Below are positions 26,147 to 33,552 of a DNA stretch of 50,218 bases, in pieces. Within the stretch, counting starts at the first letter, position 1; each line of letters begins with the position of its first letter. The notes beneath the pieces were generated by a model that searched no databases, was not told the DNA's origin, and saw only the letters and a list, made by a program, of their open reading frames with translations. A program made the translations under genes and the position numbers. This DNA comes from an uncultured Pirellulaceae bacterium (lineage in GTDB: Bacteria; Planctomycetota; Planctomycetia; Pirellulales; Pirellulaceae), in contig CALFWL010000062.1 of the NCBI GenBank assembly GCA_937928215.1, forward strand, positions 1 to 50,218. The letters are read 5' to 3'.

Positions 26147-27691
26147 CTAACGAGCAGCACGGATCACGAATGCGTTCGGACGAACGACTGGCCGGTTGGA
26201 AGCACCATCGCCAGGAACGACTTGGCCTTCTGCTTCATTCACGTTCGGCACAACAACGCCTTGGGCAGGAGCAGATTCATAAACAGGTGCGGATGAACCA
26301 GCTTCGACTGGCTGCCCGTAGCTAATGACATCGCCACCGCAACTGCTGCAACCTGAATTGACAGCGTTGTCGCCACATCCCTGACCGGGGCATGGAGAGT
26401 TGCAACCGTCGTTCGGGCAACCACACAGAACGCGACCACCACGGCTACGAGGCAAGCGATTGCCACGCAGACGATCGAGCAACGTCAGCTTTGAACAGCC
26501 GTCATCGCAGCCTGAGTCACATCCGCAATCGTTGGAAACACCGCAACCGCAATCAGCCGAAGCACCGCAGCCACGATCTGAACGGCAGCCGCCCAGACGA
26601 CCACCCAAGCGACCGCGAAGGCGTCCGCCACAAGAAGGTGCCGCGTCGCAACCACAGGCAGGCTCAGCTTCGCAACCGCAATCGGCGACAGGAGCTGGCT
26701 CGCAGCAAGGTGCTGCTTCGACTTCGCAACCGCAATCAGCAGCCGGTTCGCTGCCACAACGGTTTCCAAGACGACCACGCAGACGATTCAGCAATCCAAC
26801 TCGCTGCTCACAGGGATCAGCACAGGCTGGAGCCGCTTCGCAACCGCAATCTTCGACAACTGGAGCAGGCTCACAGCAAGGTGCTGGGGCTGGCTCAGCT
26901 GGCATTTCGCAACCGCAATCGGCGGCAGCTTCGCAGCAACCACGACTTTCGCAACGAGCACGCAGCTTGGCAAGCAAACCGACACGCTTCGCACAAGGAT
27001 CGGCTTCGCAACCGCAGTCGACAGGAGCCGGCTCGCAGCAAGGTGCCGGGGCTGGAGCTGGAGCTGGCTCGCAACAAGGAGCAGCTTCAACTTCACAACC
27101 ACAATCGTCGGCCGTATCGCAGCAGCCACGGTCGCCGCAGCGAGCACGCAGCTTGGCAAGCAAACCGACACGCTTCGCACAAGGATCAGCACAAGCGGGA
27201 GCCGCATCGCAACCGCAGTCGGCAACAACAGGAGCAGGCTCGCAGCAAGGTGCTGCTTCGACTTCACAACCGCAGTCATTGGAACCACGGCTTTCGCAGC
27301 GAGCACGCAGCTTGGCCAACAAACCAACACGCTTCGCACACGGATCAGCTTCGCAACCGCAGTCGACCGGAGCAGGCTCACAGCAAGGTGCTGCGGCTTC
27401 TTCCGGGCAAGTCGGTCCGCAGCCGCTAAGAATCCCGCGACGGTTCCGGTCACCCAATCGGCTCAATAGGCCGCTACGCGAACCACATCCGCAGTCGTCA
27501 ACGACTTCGGTGCATCCGCAATCTTCTACAACATGTGCCGCTTCGCAACCGCAATCCGGTTCGCAGCTTGACACTTCGCATCCGCAACATCCCCGGCCCA
27601 GAACTCGACCCAACAGATCGGCTCCAAAGCCTTCGCTGCAGAACAGAGTAACACTGGCCAGCAGTGCTACCGCAGCAAACTTGAATTTCAT
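26147..27691 (-). CDS. exported cysteine-rich repeat protein
   Basis: 514 residues from the ATG at 27691, which has AAGGAGA about 8 bases upstream. An N-terminal signal peptide (KFKFAAVALLASVTLFCSEG) precedes a region with roughly 75 cysteines by my count, arranged as CCEPAP and DCGCE modules. Four copies of a 20-residue unit, consensus DPCAKRVGLLAKLRARCESR, recur every 53-63 residues, with degenerate relatives before and after. The last 60 residues lack Cys and end in a Pro/Val-rich tail. Planctomycetes are known for Cys-rich proteinaceous cell-wall material, so a disulfide-linked envelope or matrix role is a reasonable inference; metal binding is an alternative. It ends at a clear terminator and has a structured leader. 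Confidence 0.85.
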   Translation of the reverse strand: MKFKFAAVALLASVTLFCSEGFGADLLGRVLGRGCCGCEVSSCEPDCGCEAAHVVEDCGCTEVVDDCGCGSRSGLLSRLGDRNRRGILSGCGPTCPEEAAAPCCEPAPVDCGCEADPCAKRVGLLAKLRARCESRGSNDCGCEVEAAPCCEPAPVVADCGCDAAPACADPCAKRVGLLAKLRARCGDRGCCDTADDCGCEVEAAPCCEPAPAPAPAPCCEPAPVDCGCEADPCAKRVGLLAKLRARCESRGCCEAAADCGCEMPAEPAPAPCCEPAPVVEDCGCEAAPACADPCEQRVGLLNRLRGRLGNRCGSEPAADCGCEVEAAPCCEPAPVADCGCEAEPACGCDAAPSCGGRLRGRLGGRLGGCRSDRGCGASADCGCGVSNDCGCDSGCDDGCSKLTLLDRLRGNRLPRSRGGRVLCGCPNDGCNSPCPGQGCGDNAVNSGCSSCGGDVISYGQPVEAGSSAPVYESAPAQGVVVPNVNEAEGQVVPGDGASNRPVVRPNAFVIRAAR

Positions 27692-28417
27692 CGAGACTCG
27701 TCTCCTTGAGTATTTGAATTCAGCTGTTCGATTCAACTAATCTCATCAACGCAGATCGTGAGATCGGCCGCCTCACCGATCTGCCAAAGCAGAGATGTGG
27801 ATGAGACTTGATTGATTGCGCGTGAACAGTGAATTCGATTTGACGGAACCATCTGGCTCGATTCATCCAATAAATCGATCAAATTTCCAGACAGATTTCG
27901 TTTTCCATGCCGCTAAGCACAGGCATTCAGATTGTCCCCGTTGTCATCGGCGGCACATTTCGACCCCCTTGATCGACGTAAACCGAATGGCGCATAGGCC
28001 GGTCAATTGTGACGTAACGATTCCAACACCCGCGCCGGATCGGTAAACTTTTAGGGTCAGAACGCCATTTCGGCTCAAGCAAGCGATGCGGCTGATGACC
28101 GGTTTGAGCCACGCGGAATCAAAGGAATTCCCCTGCACAGCCGACAAACGGATGAAACGCTGACCATGGCAGGACGATAAAACGGTGCCGTCACGTTCCC
28201 GTTTGCACGATCTTCAAACCTTCCTGCGAACTCCTGCGACTTGGCCAAATAAAAGACGCGAGCAAGCAAAAGCTGCACGATCTTCGGCCTTCGGTTTACC
28301 GAGCACCTTTTGGTAAACGCGTTTGCACCGTTGGTGACATGCTGTCTCACGATGGTGCGGAGCGAAGCTTCCAGTTAAAATGAACGGGACACCATCAGGT
28401 ATCCACTCGAATTATCC
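27692..28417. other. 726-base intergenic region with hairpins
   Basis: It lies between the divergent Cys-rich and lipoprotein genes. It holds a switchable hairpin at 27751-27784 and a 7-bp inverted repeat GTTTACC/GGTAAAC at 28294-28318 (11-base spacer). GCACGATCTTC occurs twice (near 28206 and 28276). An open frame at 28075-28350 (minus) has no start signal or recognisable content, and I do not call it. Confidence 0.5.
27751..27784 (-). promoter_or_regulatory. mutually exclusive hairpins in the Cys-rich gene leader
   Basis: On the minus strand, 60-93 bases before the start codon, the 5' segment GCAGATCGG can pair either with CCGATCT (7 bp, 8-base loop) or with the next segment CGATCTGC (8 bp). 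The two structures exclude each other, as in attenuators. No ligand-binding motif is recognised. Confidence 0.35.
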
Positions 28418-28777
28418 ATGCGAACCGATTTTCATCCTGCCATGATCAAGAAGAATTCCATCTCCTGTTTCGTTTTCACTCGCCCGGCCTTCCTTTGCGT
28501 TGCTTTGGTGATCGCCGGAGTTTGCGGTTGCTCGCAGGAGCGTTATGAAGATTCCAAGTGGGATAAGGGCTCCTCATCATCGTCTTCGACATCAAAAGCA
28601 ACCGGATCAACGTTACCCGGTGCAAGTGTTGGGACAACCTTACCGTCCGCTCGCGGGACGACTTTGCCAGGAGGTCGCGGAACAACTCTGCCATCCGGAC
28701 GCGGAACAACTCTGCCATCCGGACGCGGCACGACTCTGCCATCCGGGCGTGGAACGACTCTGCCCAGCGGCCGCTGA
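28418..28777 (+). CDS. small lipoprotein with GTTLPSGR tandem repeats
   Basis: 119 residues, or 111 if the ATG at 28442 is used. A hydrophobic signal (FLCVALVIAGVCGC) ends in Cys-Gly-Cys, consistent with lipidation at one of these cysteines. A polar Ser/Lys linker follows, then six perfect or near-perfect copies of GTTLP(S/G)(G/A)R that run to the stop codon. The repeat tail is basic and disordered. No family recognised. An outer-surface or periplasmic tether whose length could vary between strains is one possibility. Confidence 0.7.
   Translation: MRTDFHPAMIKKNSISCFVFTRPAFLCVALVIAGVCGCSQERYEDSKWDKGSSSSSSTSKATGSTLPGASVGTTLPSARGTTLPGGRGTTLPSGRGTTLPSGRGTTLPSGRGTTLPSGR
28631..28774 (+). repeat. 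six 24-bp coding tandem repeats
   Basis: Six in-frame 24-bp units (28631, 28655, 28679, 28703, 28727 and 28751). Units 3 and 4 are identical or nearly so, and the outer units are more diverged. They encode the 8-residue GTTLPSGR motif and end directly at the TGA. Unit-number change would preserve the frame. Confidence 0.9.
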
Positions 28778-28832
28778 AACCCATTTGGCTTGGTCGTCCG
28801 TCACGCCTGAACTGCCGGTCGATCGTCCGAAT

Positions 28833-29741
28833 CTATTTCAACCGCCACGTCCGTACCCAGTCGTAACGAGTCTTTCGCTGCTCCAGTGGAGCGGAGGCGA
28901 TCAGACCGCCATCTTCGGGGACGGGGTTCCAGTCATACGTTTCGATCGCCATTTGAAGATAGGCAGGAACGTCCCAATCGTGTTCTGGCTTCAGCGAGAA
29001 CCGATACCGACCGTCAAGAAAGAACTGGATTTCATGCGGCGACTTCCACCAAGCGCCGTAAACGTAAAACCTTTGCCAATTTTCCGTTTCCAGCTTCAAG
29101 CCTTTTTGGATCTGAATTCTCTTGCGCCCATCGTTAAAGTGGACGATGGCGTTCACGTGAAAAATCTGGTTCCAATGGCGGCCCCATTTTTCCGTCAGGT
29201 CGGACGTTTTACCAACGCATTCCTGAATATCCAGCTCCAGACGGGGACGAACTTTTTCCCCGGTAATCAACCAGAACGTTGACGACATCTCGGTGTGATT
29301 CGCCTTCATCCGGCACTCAAAGTAGTCGCCAACGCGTCCCGGATGTTTTGATCGAATGATCGCCCCGTGATACCTGAATTCATCACCGTTGATTATTTCT
29401 GGCTTGTCCAACACGCCAACGGTCACGTTCATGTGGCCGTCTTCCACGGCGATACTACTCTCTTTGAACAAACCCGGTGGACGACCCAGCCACCCCCACT
29501 CTTTCACCGATGGATCGCCGAACCATTTCGTTTGGTCCAGCTCGTTCCCGTCGAACTCGTCGGACATGTTCTGAACGGGCGTCCAAGTTTTGCCAGTTGG
29601 CTTAGGGTCTTTTTGACCGTCTGCGAAAAACGGTTGACCAAACGCCACATCACAGAGAACCGCGACGCAAAGGAACAGGACTGGCGAAAATTTCACGGAT
29701 AAACTCCCAAACGATAGAGCGGCCACAAATTGACGCAGCAT
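28833..29741 (-). CDS. exported glycoside hydrolase family 16 (agarase/porphyranase-like)
   Basis: 302 residues from the ATG at about 29741 (MLRQFVAALS), giving a signal peptide ending near AFGQ. The single GH16 domain begins MSDEFDGNELDQTKW and holds the catalytic motif LELDIQECVG (ExDxxE pattern, with nucleophile and acid/base Glu). Other blocks are YHGAIIRSKHPGRVGDYFEC and HEIQFFLDGRYRFSLKP; the C-terminal strand is DWVRTW. The ExDxxE form without an inserted residue and the overall length fit agarase/porphyranase/carrageenase-type enzymes acting on algal galactans. The frame extends upstream to 29936, but that part is basic and overlaps the histone-like gene. Confidence 0.88.
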   Translation of the reverse strand: MLRQFVAALSFGSLSVKFSPVLFLCVAVLCDVAFGQPFFADGQKDPKPTGKTWTPVQNMSDEFDGNELDQTKWFGDPSVKEWGWLGRPPGLFKESSIAVEDGHMNVTVGVLDKPEIINGDEFRYHGAIIRSKHPGRVGDYFECRMKANHTEMSSTFWLITGEKVRPRLELDIQECVGKTSDLTEKWGRHWNQIFHVNAIVHFNDGRKRIQIQKGLKLETENWQRFYVYGAWWKSPHEIQFFLDGRYRFSLKPEHDWDVPAYLQMAIETYDWNPVPEDGGLIASAPLEQRKTRYDWVRTWRLK

Positions 29742-29880
29742 GTTGGCACCAGCAGACCAAGCGATGTCGACCACGCTGTCGAGCCGATAACGATCACGCT
29801 TGACCGCCACCGATCGCCCCCGTCGGCCGATCCTGATCACCAAGAAAAACCATTCTGCGATCAACGGCGATCCTACGATC

Positions 29881-30285
29881 TTACTTTTTAGCGGCTTTCT
29901 TTTTGGTAGCCTTTTTCTTGGGAGCAGCTGCTTCACCGTCCACTGGAGCGATGTCTTCTGTGACTTCTTCCTTCACTTTCTGAACAAAGTGAGGCGGCTT
30001 GCCCTCCGGGCTCAACTCCTGAGCTCGCTTCTCGGCGGCCTTGCGTTGATTGAATTCGTACAACGCGACTCGCTTCATGGCATGGTTAAACACACCCCAA
30101 AACAGCTTTTTGCGGATGACAACCGCTGCTTTGGCCCGAGATTTTCGCTTCTTGGCAGCTTTCTTCTTGACTGGAGCTTCCTCACCGTCAGCGTCCTTAT
30201 CCGCAGCCTTCTTCTTGGCGTCGGCAGCTTTAGTGGTTTTCTTGGCGGATGCGGTTTTTTTGGTTGCCGCTTTTTTCTTTGCCAT
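29881..30285 (-). CDS. histone H1-like Lys/Ala-rich DNA-binding protein
   Basis: 134 residues from the ATG at 30285 (MAKKKAATKK). Lys/Ala-rich tails at both ends (KKTASAKKTTKAADAKKKAA, and PKKKATKKKAAKK at the C-terminus) flank a short structured core with KKLFWGVFNHAMKRVALYEF and NQRKAAEKRAQEL. The tails resemble eukaryotic H1 C-termini and bacterial H1-like proteins, which bind and compact DNA. Planctomycete nucleoids are unusually condensed, so a nucleoid role is a fair inference. The core is not one I recognise. Confidence 0.75.
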   Translation of the reverse strand: MAKKKAATKKTASAKKTTKAADAKKKAADKDADGEEAPVKKKAAKKRKSRAKAAVVIRKKLFWGVFNHAMKRVALYEFNQRKAAEKRAQELSPEGKPPHFVQKVKEEVTEDIAPVDGEAAAPKKKATKKKAAKK

Positions 30286-30420
30286 CGCGTGTTGACTTAT
30301 GAGGGACCGGAGAACGGGGTAACTTAAATGACCCAACATTTTAGTCCGCTGGAGGCACTTTGAACAGCGACCCGACGCCCTGTCAAATGGTGCAATTGAG
30401 TCAATGGTGCAGCTGGGCCG

Positions 30421-30747
30421 TCAGTCGGTTCGATCCGCCGCCGGATCGGTCAGATCTTCCATCGGTGTCACTCCCGGAGGGGGCTGACGACCGGTTTCCT
30501 CAAGATAACGGGCTCTCCCGGCCGCGTAATCCTCAGCACTCAACCTTTCGGACTGCATCTCAGCGGATGACTCGCGGGATTCCTCCAGCAACCGCTCCAG
30601 TAGATCGCGGCACCATCCGCAGCCAGTTCCGGCCCCTTGGCATTCGCTCAATTGGCTCCCCCGGGTCGGCTTTTCGACTCGGATAAAGCTCATCACTTTC
30701 CGCCGGGAAACGTGGAAGCACAGGCATACAGGATCGTCCAAGTTCAT
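30421..30747 (-). CDS. BFD-like [2Fe-2S]-binding protein
   Basis: 108 residues from the ATG at 30747 (MNLDDPVC). The Cys pattern C8-x-C10-x32-C43-x2-C46 with the text CLCFHVSRR and GAGTGCGWCRDLL matches BFD-type ferredoxin domains, which accept electrons and often serve bacterioferritin or nitrite reductase. An extra Cys at 36 precedes the CGxC. The remainder is acidic and probably disordered (...DDPAADRTD end). It is divergent from the sigma-factor operon. No bacterioferritin gene is visible here. Confidence 0.78.
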   Translation of the reverse strand: MNLDDPVCLCFHVSRRKVMSFIRVEKPTRGSQLSECQGAGTGCGWCRDLLERLLEESRESSAEMQSERLSAEDYAAGRARYLEETGRQPPPGVTPMEDLTDPAADRTD

Positions 30748-31093
30748 GATTTTGATCGAAGCGAATAACCGAAGTAAATTGATGGATTCAACGAACTGGC
30801 GGTCGAACGGTTCCATCTGGCGAGGGCTGGAAGTATTTTCGTGTTCACCAATGCTCGACACCGGTTAAGTCAGCCAGCCCGCTATCTGTCCGCTCCCCCG
30901 CTTGGCGCCCATCTGACCGCGCAGATCTGCCGGAAACAACCGGACGAAAACGCAGTCGACGACGCCCCGTGGCGTAGGATAAACTATTGGAAGCGGAACA
31001 TTGAATATTTTTCAGGGTTTTGCGTTCTAAGCCGTTGGGTAGGTTCGATCGAACAACCCAGTATTCTTCGCACGATGATGGCGGGTTTTTCGT
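30748..31093. other. divergent regulatory region upstream of the sigma factor
   Basis: 346 bases between the BFD-like gene and the sigma gene. It contains the dyad at 31036-31060; no additional gene is visible. Confidence 0.5.
31036..31060. promoter_or_regulatory. 25-base dyad upstream of the sigma-factor gene
   Basis: TGGGT-AG-GTTCGATCGAAC-A-ACCCA: a perfect 12-bp palindrome in the centre, flanked by TGGGT/ACCCA arms. It ends 33 bases before the start codon of the sigma gene. It could be an operator for a dimeric regulator or a leader hairpin. Confidence 0.5.
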
Positions 31094-31819
31094 TTGACGA
31101 CCAGCGAATCCACGATAATCAAGGCTCGCAAGTACGAGCTGATGGACCCCGACGTCCGCCTGATGCTGCAAGTGCGCGACGGCAACGCGGCGGCGTTCGA
31201 GTCGTTGGTCGCCAAGTATCAGAATAAGCTGGTGATGGTCCTAAGCCACCTAGTGTCTAATCGCAGCCTTGCTGAAGACCTCGCTCAGGACGTTTTCCTA
31301 CGAGTGTACCGGGCTCGCGAGCGCTACGTGCCGACGGCCAAGTTTTCGACTTGGCTGTACACGATCACTCACAATGTCGCCAGCAACGCACTACGAAAAT
31401 CGTCGCGGCGCAAAGAAATCAATTTGAAGTCGTCCCCCTCCGGATCGATGCCCGTCCGACCTCTCGACACGATGGCAACGGCCAAGAGCGGTCTGATGCC
31501 ATCCCGTGAGATTGACCGGAACGAAATTTCGGTCGTCGTTCGCGAAGCCATTCAGATGCTTGGTAGTCGTCAGCGGATGGCCATGCTGCTGTCTCGATTC
31601 GAAGGGATGAGCTACCAAGAAATCGCCGACACGATGGAACTGTCGACGCAAGCAGTCAAATCACTACTGTCCCGCGCTCGAACCAATCTGCGAGACATTC
31701 TGGAACCGTACGTCGAATCCGGTCAGTTGCCCGAGGGTTTAAACCTTGCGTCCCCCGAAGACGTGGACGCTCAAATGGATGCGCAGATTGACTCGGCCAG
31801 CGGGGAGGACGAAGCGTGA
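31094..31819 (+). CDS. RNA polymerase sigma factor, ECF type
   Basis: 241 residues. Region 2 spans about 20-105 (AAFESLVAKYQNKLVMVLSH, LAEDLAQDVFLRVYRARERY, FSTWLYTITHNVASNALR). Region 4 spans about 145-205 (GSRQRMAMLLSRFEGMSYQE followed by IADTMELSTQAVKSLLSRAR). A Ser/Pro-rich linker lies between, and an acidic tail of about 35 residues follows region 4. The start is TTG at 31094; an ATG at 31142 is an alternative but would remove residues that look conserved (ARKYELMDPDVRLML). The stop overlaps the start of the next gene (GTGA), which encodes its probable anti-sigma factor. Confidence 0.93.
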   Translation: MTTSESTIIKARKYELMDPDVRLMLQVRDGNAAAFESLVAKYQNKLVMVLSHLVSNRSLAEDLAQDVFLRVYRARERYVPTAKFSTWLYTITHNVASNALRKSSRRKEINLKSSPSGSMPVRPLDTMATAKSGLMPSREIDRNEISVVVREAIQMLGSRQRMAMLLSRFEGMSYQEIADTMELSTQAVKSLLSRARTNLRDILEPYVESGQLPEGLNLASPEDVDAQMDAQIDSASGEDEA

Positions 31820-33453
31820 CGAAACTTATTGACGACGACGCTCCTGAAGAAAACGAACGCGACATCGAACAGCTGACCTCATACTTGGACGGCGAACTGG
31901 ACGAAGCGGAGACTCAATCGGTCGAACGTCGCATCGCAACGGATTCGAAGTTTCGGCTTCAGATGCAAAGTCTCCAAAAGGCGTGGGATTTGCTGGATGT
32001 GCTGCCTTCTGAATCGGCCGATTCGTCTTTTACTCGCACAACCATGGAAATGGTCGTCGATGACGCACTGAAGGAGATCGATTCGAAAAGTGGAAATGCG
32101 TGGAAGCGCCCCCTGAAACTGCTCGGACTGATTGTTCTGCCAATCGCGTTGTGCACAGGCAGCTTCCTAGTGGTTCGGCAGATTCAAAAGGAGAATCGTC
32201 AACGACTGGTCGAAGTGGACTTGCCCGTGATCGAAAAATCAGATCACTATCTAGCGATTGATCTGGACCTCGATTTTTTAGCTTCGCTGCATCGGTCCGG
32301 CTTGTTCTCTGACGAGTCCACTTTGTACTCGGCCGAGCGAGATGAGCTGGCTTCTGATTTGTTGTCTGAGCCAACCTCATTGGTCAGCACCGGAGCGGCA
32401 CCGACCGATAATTTCGCGCGGCTCGAAGCGATGGATGCCCAGCAACGCCAGTCGTTACGGCGAAAACGAGAAAAGTTCGAAAAGCTCTCGACCGAACAGC
32501 AGGGTTCGCTGCGTCAGTTTCATCAACAGATCAACTCGCACCAAAAAAGCAAAGAGTTTCGTGAGACGCTCAACGACTATTTTGACTGGTTGGGAACGCT
32601 GGGAAGCCGTGACCGTGCGGAGTTGGCTGACATGCCTGTCAAAGACCGACTGCTTGGGATCGCCAAAATGCTGGTCAGCCGTGCCAGGGAAAAATTCGGG
32701 CGTGCGGGAGTCACTCAGTTACCGATCGCGGACGCGAGTGCCGTGTTTGACTGGTATGACAATGTGGTCAAAGCGAACGCGACGTTGATTCGCAATCAAT
32801 TTAAGAGCTTGGTCAAAAATCGAAACATGGACAAACAGCGCAAGCTGCTAGACCCCCGTCTCAAGGAACTGGCCAATCGACCGCTGAACCAACTGGTGGG
32901 AGTCCTGATTCGCGTGGGCGATCGAGAATCCGTTAAGACAATCAAGACCATCCTGTACGCCAGCGTCGACCAGCTTCGTCCCAATCTGTCGCTGGAAGCG
33001 TTGGAGATCCTAGACAGCCTGACCACCAATGGAAAACAGGAACTGTTGCTCAAATGGACCGAAGCAGCGAATCAGGCTCGCTCCAAAGTGACAATCGTCC
33101 AGCTACAAAAGTTCTTCGAACAACTGTCTACCGAACAACGAGATGAACTCGATCAGATGTCGTTCGAAAACTGGGAACAAACTTTGACTCGGCTTTATCG
33201 GGAGACTCAACTGTCTCGCTCAACTGATACCAACGACTTGTCCGATGAACAGAACGTGCAATCCTTGCTGGAAGCAACCGGACTGGAGGTTCCAGATCAG
33301 ATGGAAGACGATCTCGGGATTACCGAAGAAGACATGGGAATGCCGTTAAACTTGGACACTGGCCTAAACGAAGACGATCTGAAGATGACGCCCGAAGTTG
33401 AATTGACCGTGCCCGATGGCTTGATTGATGAAGTGCCGGATGAAGAAAATTAG
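31816..33453 (+). CDS. probable membrane-bound anti-sigma factor
   Basis: 545 residues beginning with GTG that overlaps the sigma stop by 4 bases. The N-terminal 65 residues (LTSYLDGELDEAETQSVERR, then a long helix) fit the anti-sigma fold found in putative zinc-finger anti-sigma factors, but the HxxxCxxC zinc ligands are absent. A single transmembrane helix lies at 101-121. The roughly 420-residue extracytoplasmic part is helical and charged, with an acidic C-terminus, and is not a domain I recognise. The arrangement predicts that an envelope signal releases the sigma factor. Confidence 0.8.
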   Translation: MTKLIDDDAPEENERDIEQLTSYLDGELDEAETQSVERRIATDSKFRLQMQSLQKAWDLLDVLPSESADSSFTRTTMEMVVDDALKEIDSKSGNAWKRPLKLLGLIVLPIALCTGSFLVVRQIQKENRQRLVEVDLPVIEKSDHYLAIDLDLDFLASLHRSGLFSDESTLYSAERDELASDLLSEPTSLVSTGAAPTDNFARLEAMDAQQRQSLRRKREKFEKLSTEQQGSLRQFHQQINSHQKSKEFRETLNDYFDWLGTLGSRDRAELADMPVKDRLLGIAKMLVSRAREKFGRAGVTQLPIADASAVFDWYDNVVKANATLIRNQFKSLVKNRNMDKQRKLLDPRLKELANRPLNQLVGVLIRVGDRESVKTIKTILYASVDQLRPNLSLEALEILDSLTTNGKQELLLKWTEAANQARSKVTIVQLQKFFEQLSTEQRDELDQMSFENWEQTLTRLYRETQLSRSTDTNDLSDEQNVQSLLEATGLEVPDQMEDDLGITEEDMGMPLNLDTGLNEDDLKMTPEVELTVPDGLIDEVPDEEN

Positions 33454-33552
33454 CATGGGCCAAAGTGGTTAGATTTCTGACTGCCGGGCGATGCCAGTCC
33501 ATGGCTTCCGCGATTCCACAATGACTCTGGAACAAATTCACTGACTTGATTC

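Noticed and set aside
26392-27740. Long plus-strand open frames (345 and 446 residues) opposite the Cys-rich gene
   Set aside because: Composition (Gln/Ser/Pro/Arg repeats) is the mirror of the CCEPAP/DCGCE codons. No start signal, and the minus frame has a signal peptide, ribosome-binding site and terminator.
28075-28350. 91-residue minus-strand frame in the large intergenic region
   Set aside because: No start signal, odd composition, and it crosses hairpins; not convincing as a gene.
28631-28774. Possible CRISPR-like array
   Set aside because: Units are contiguous 24-bp copies without spacers and encode GTTLPSGR in frame; it is a coding minisatellite.
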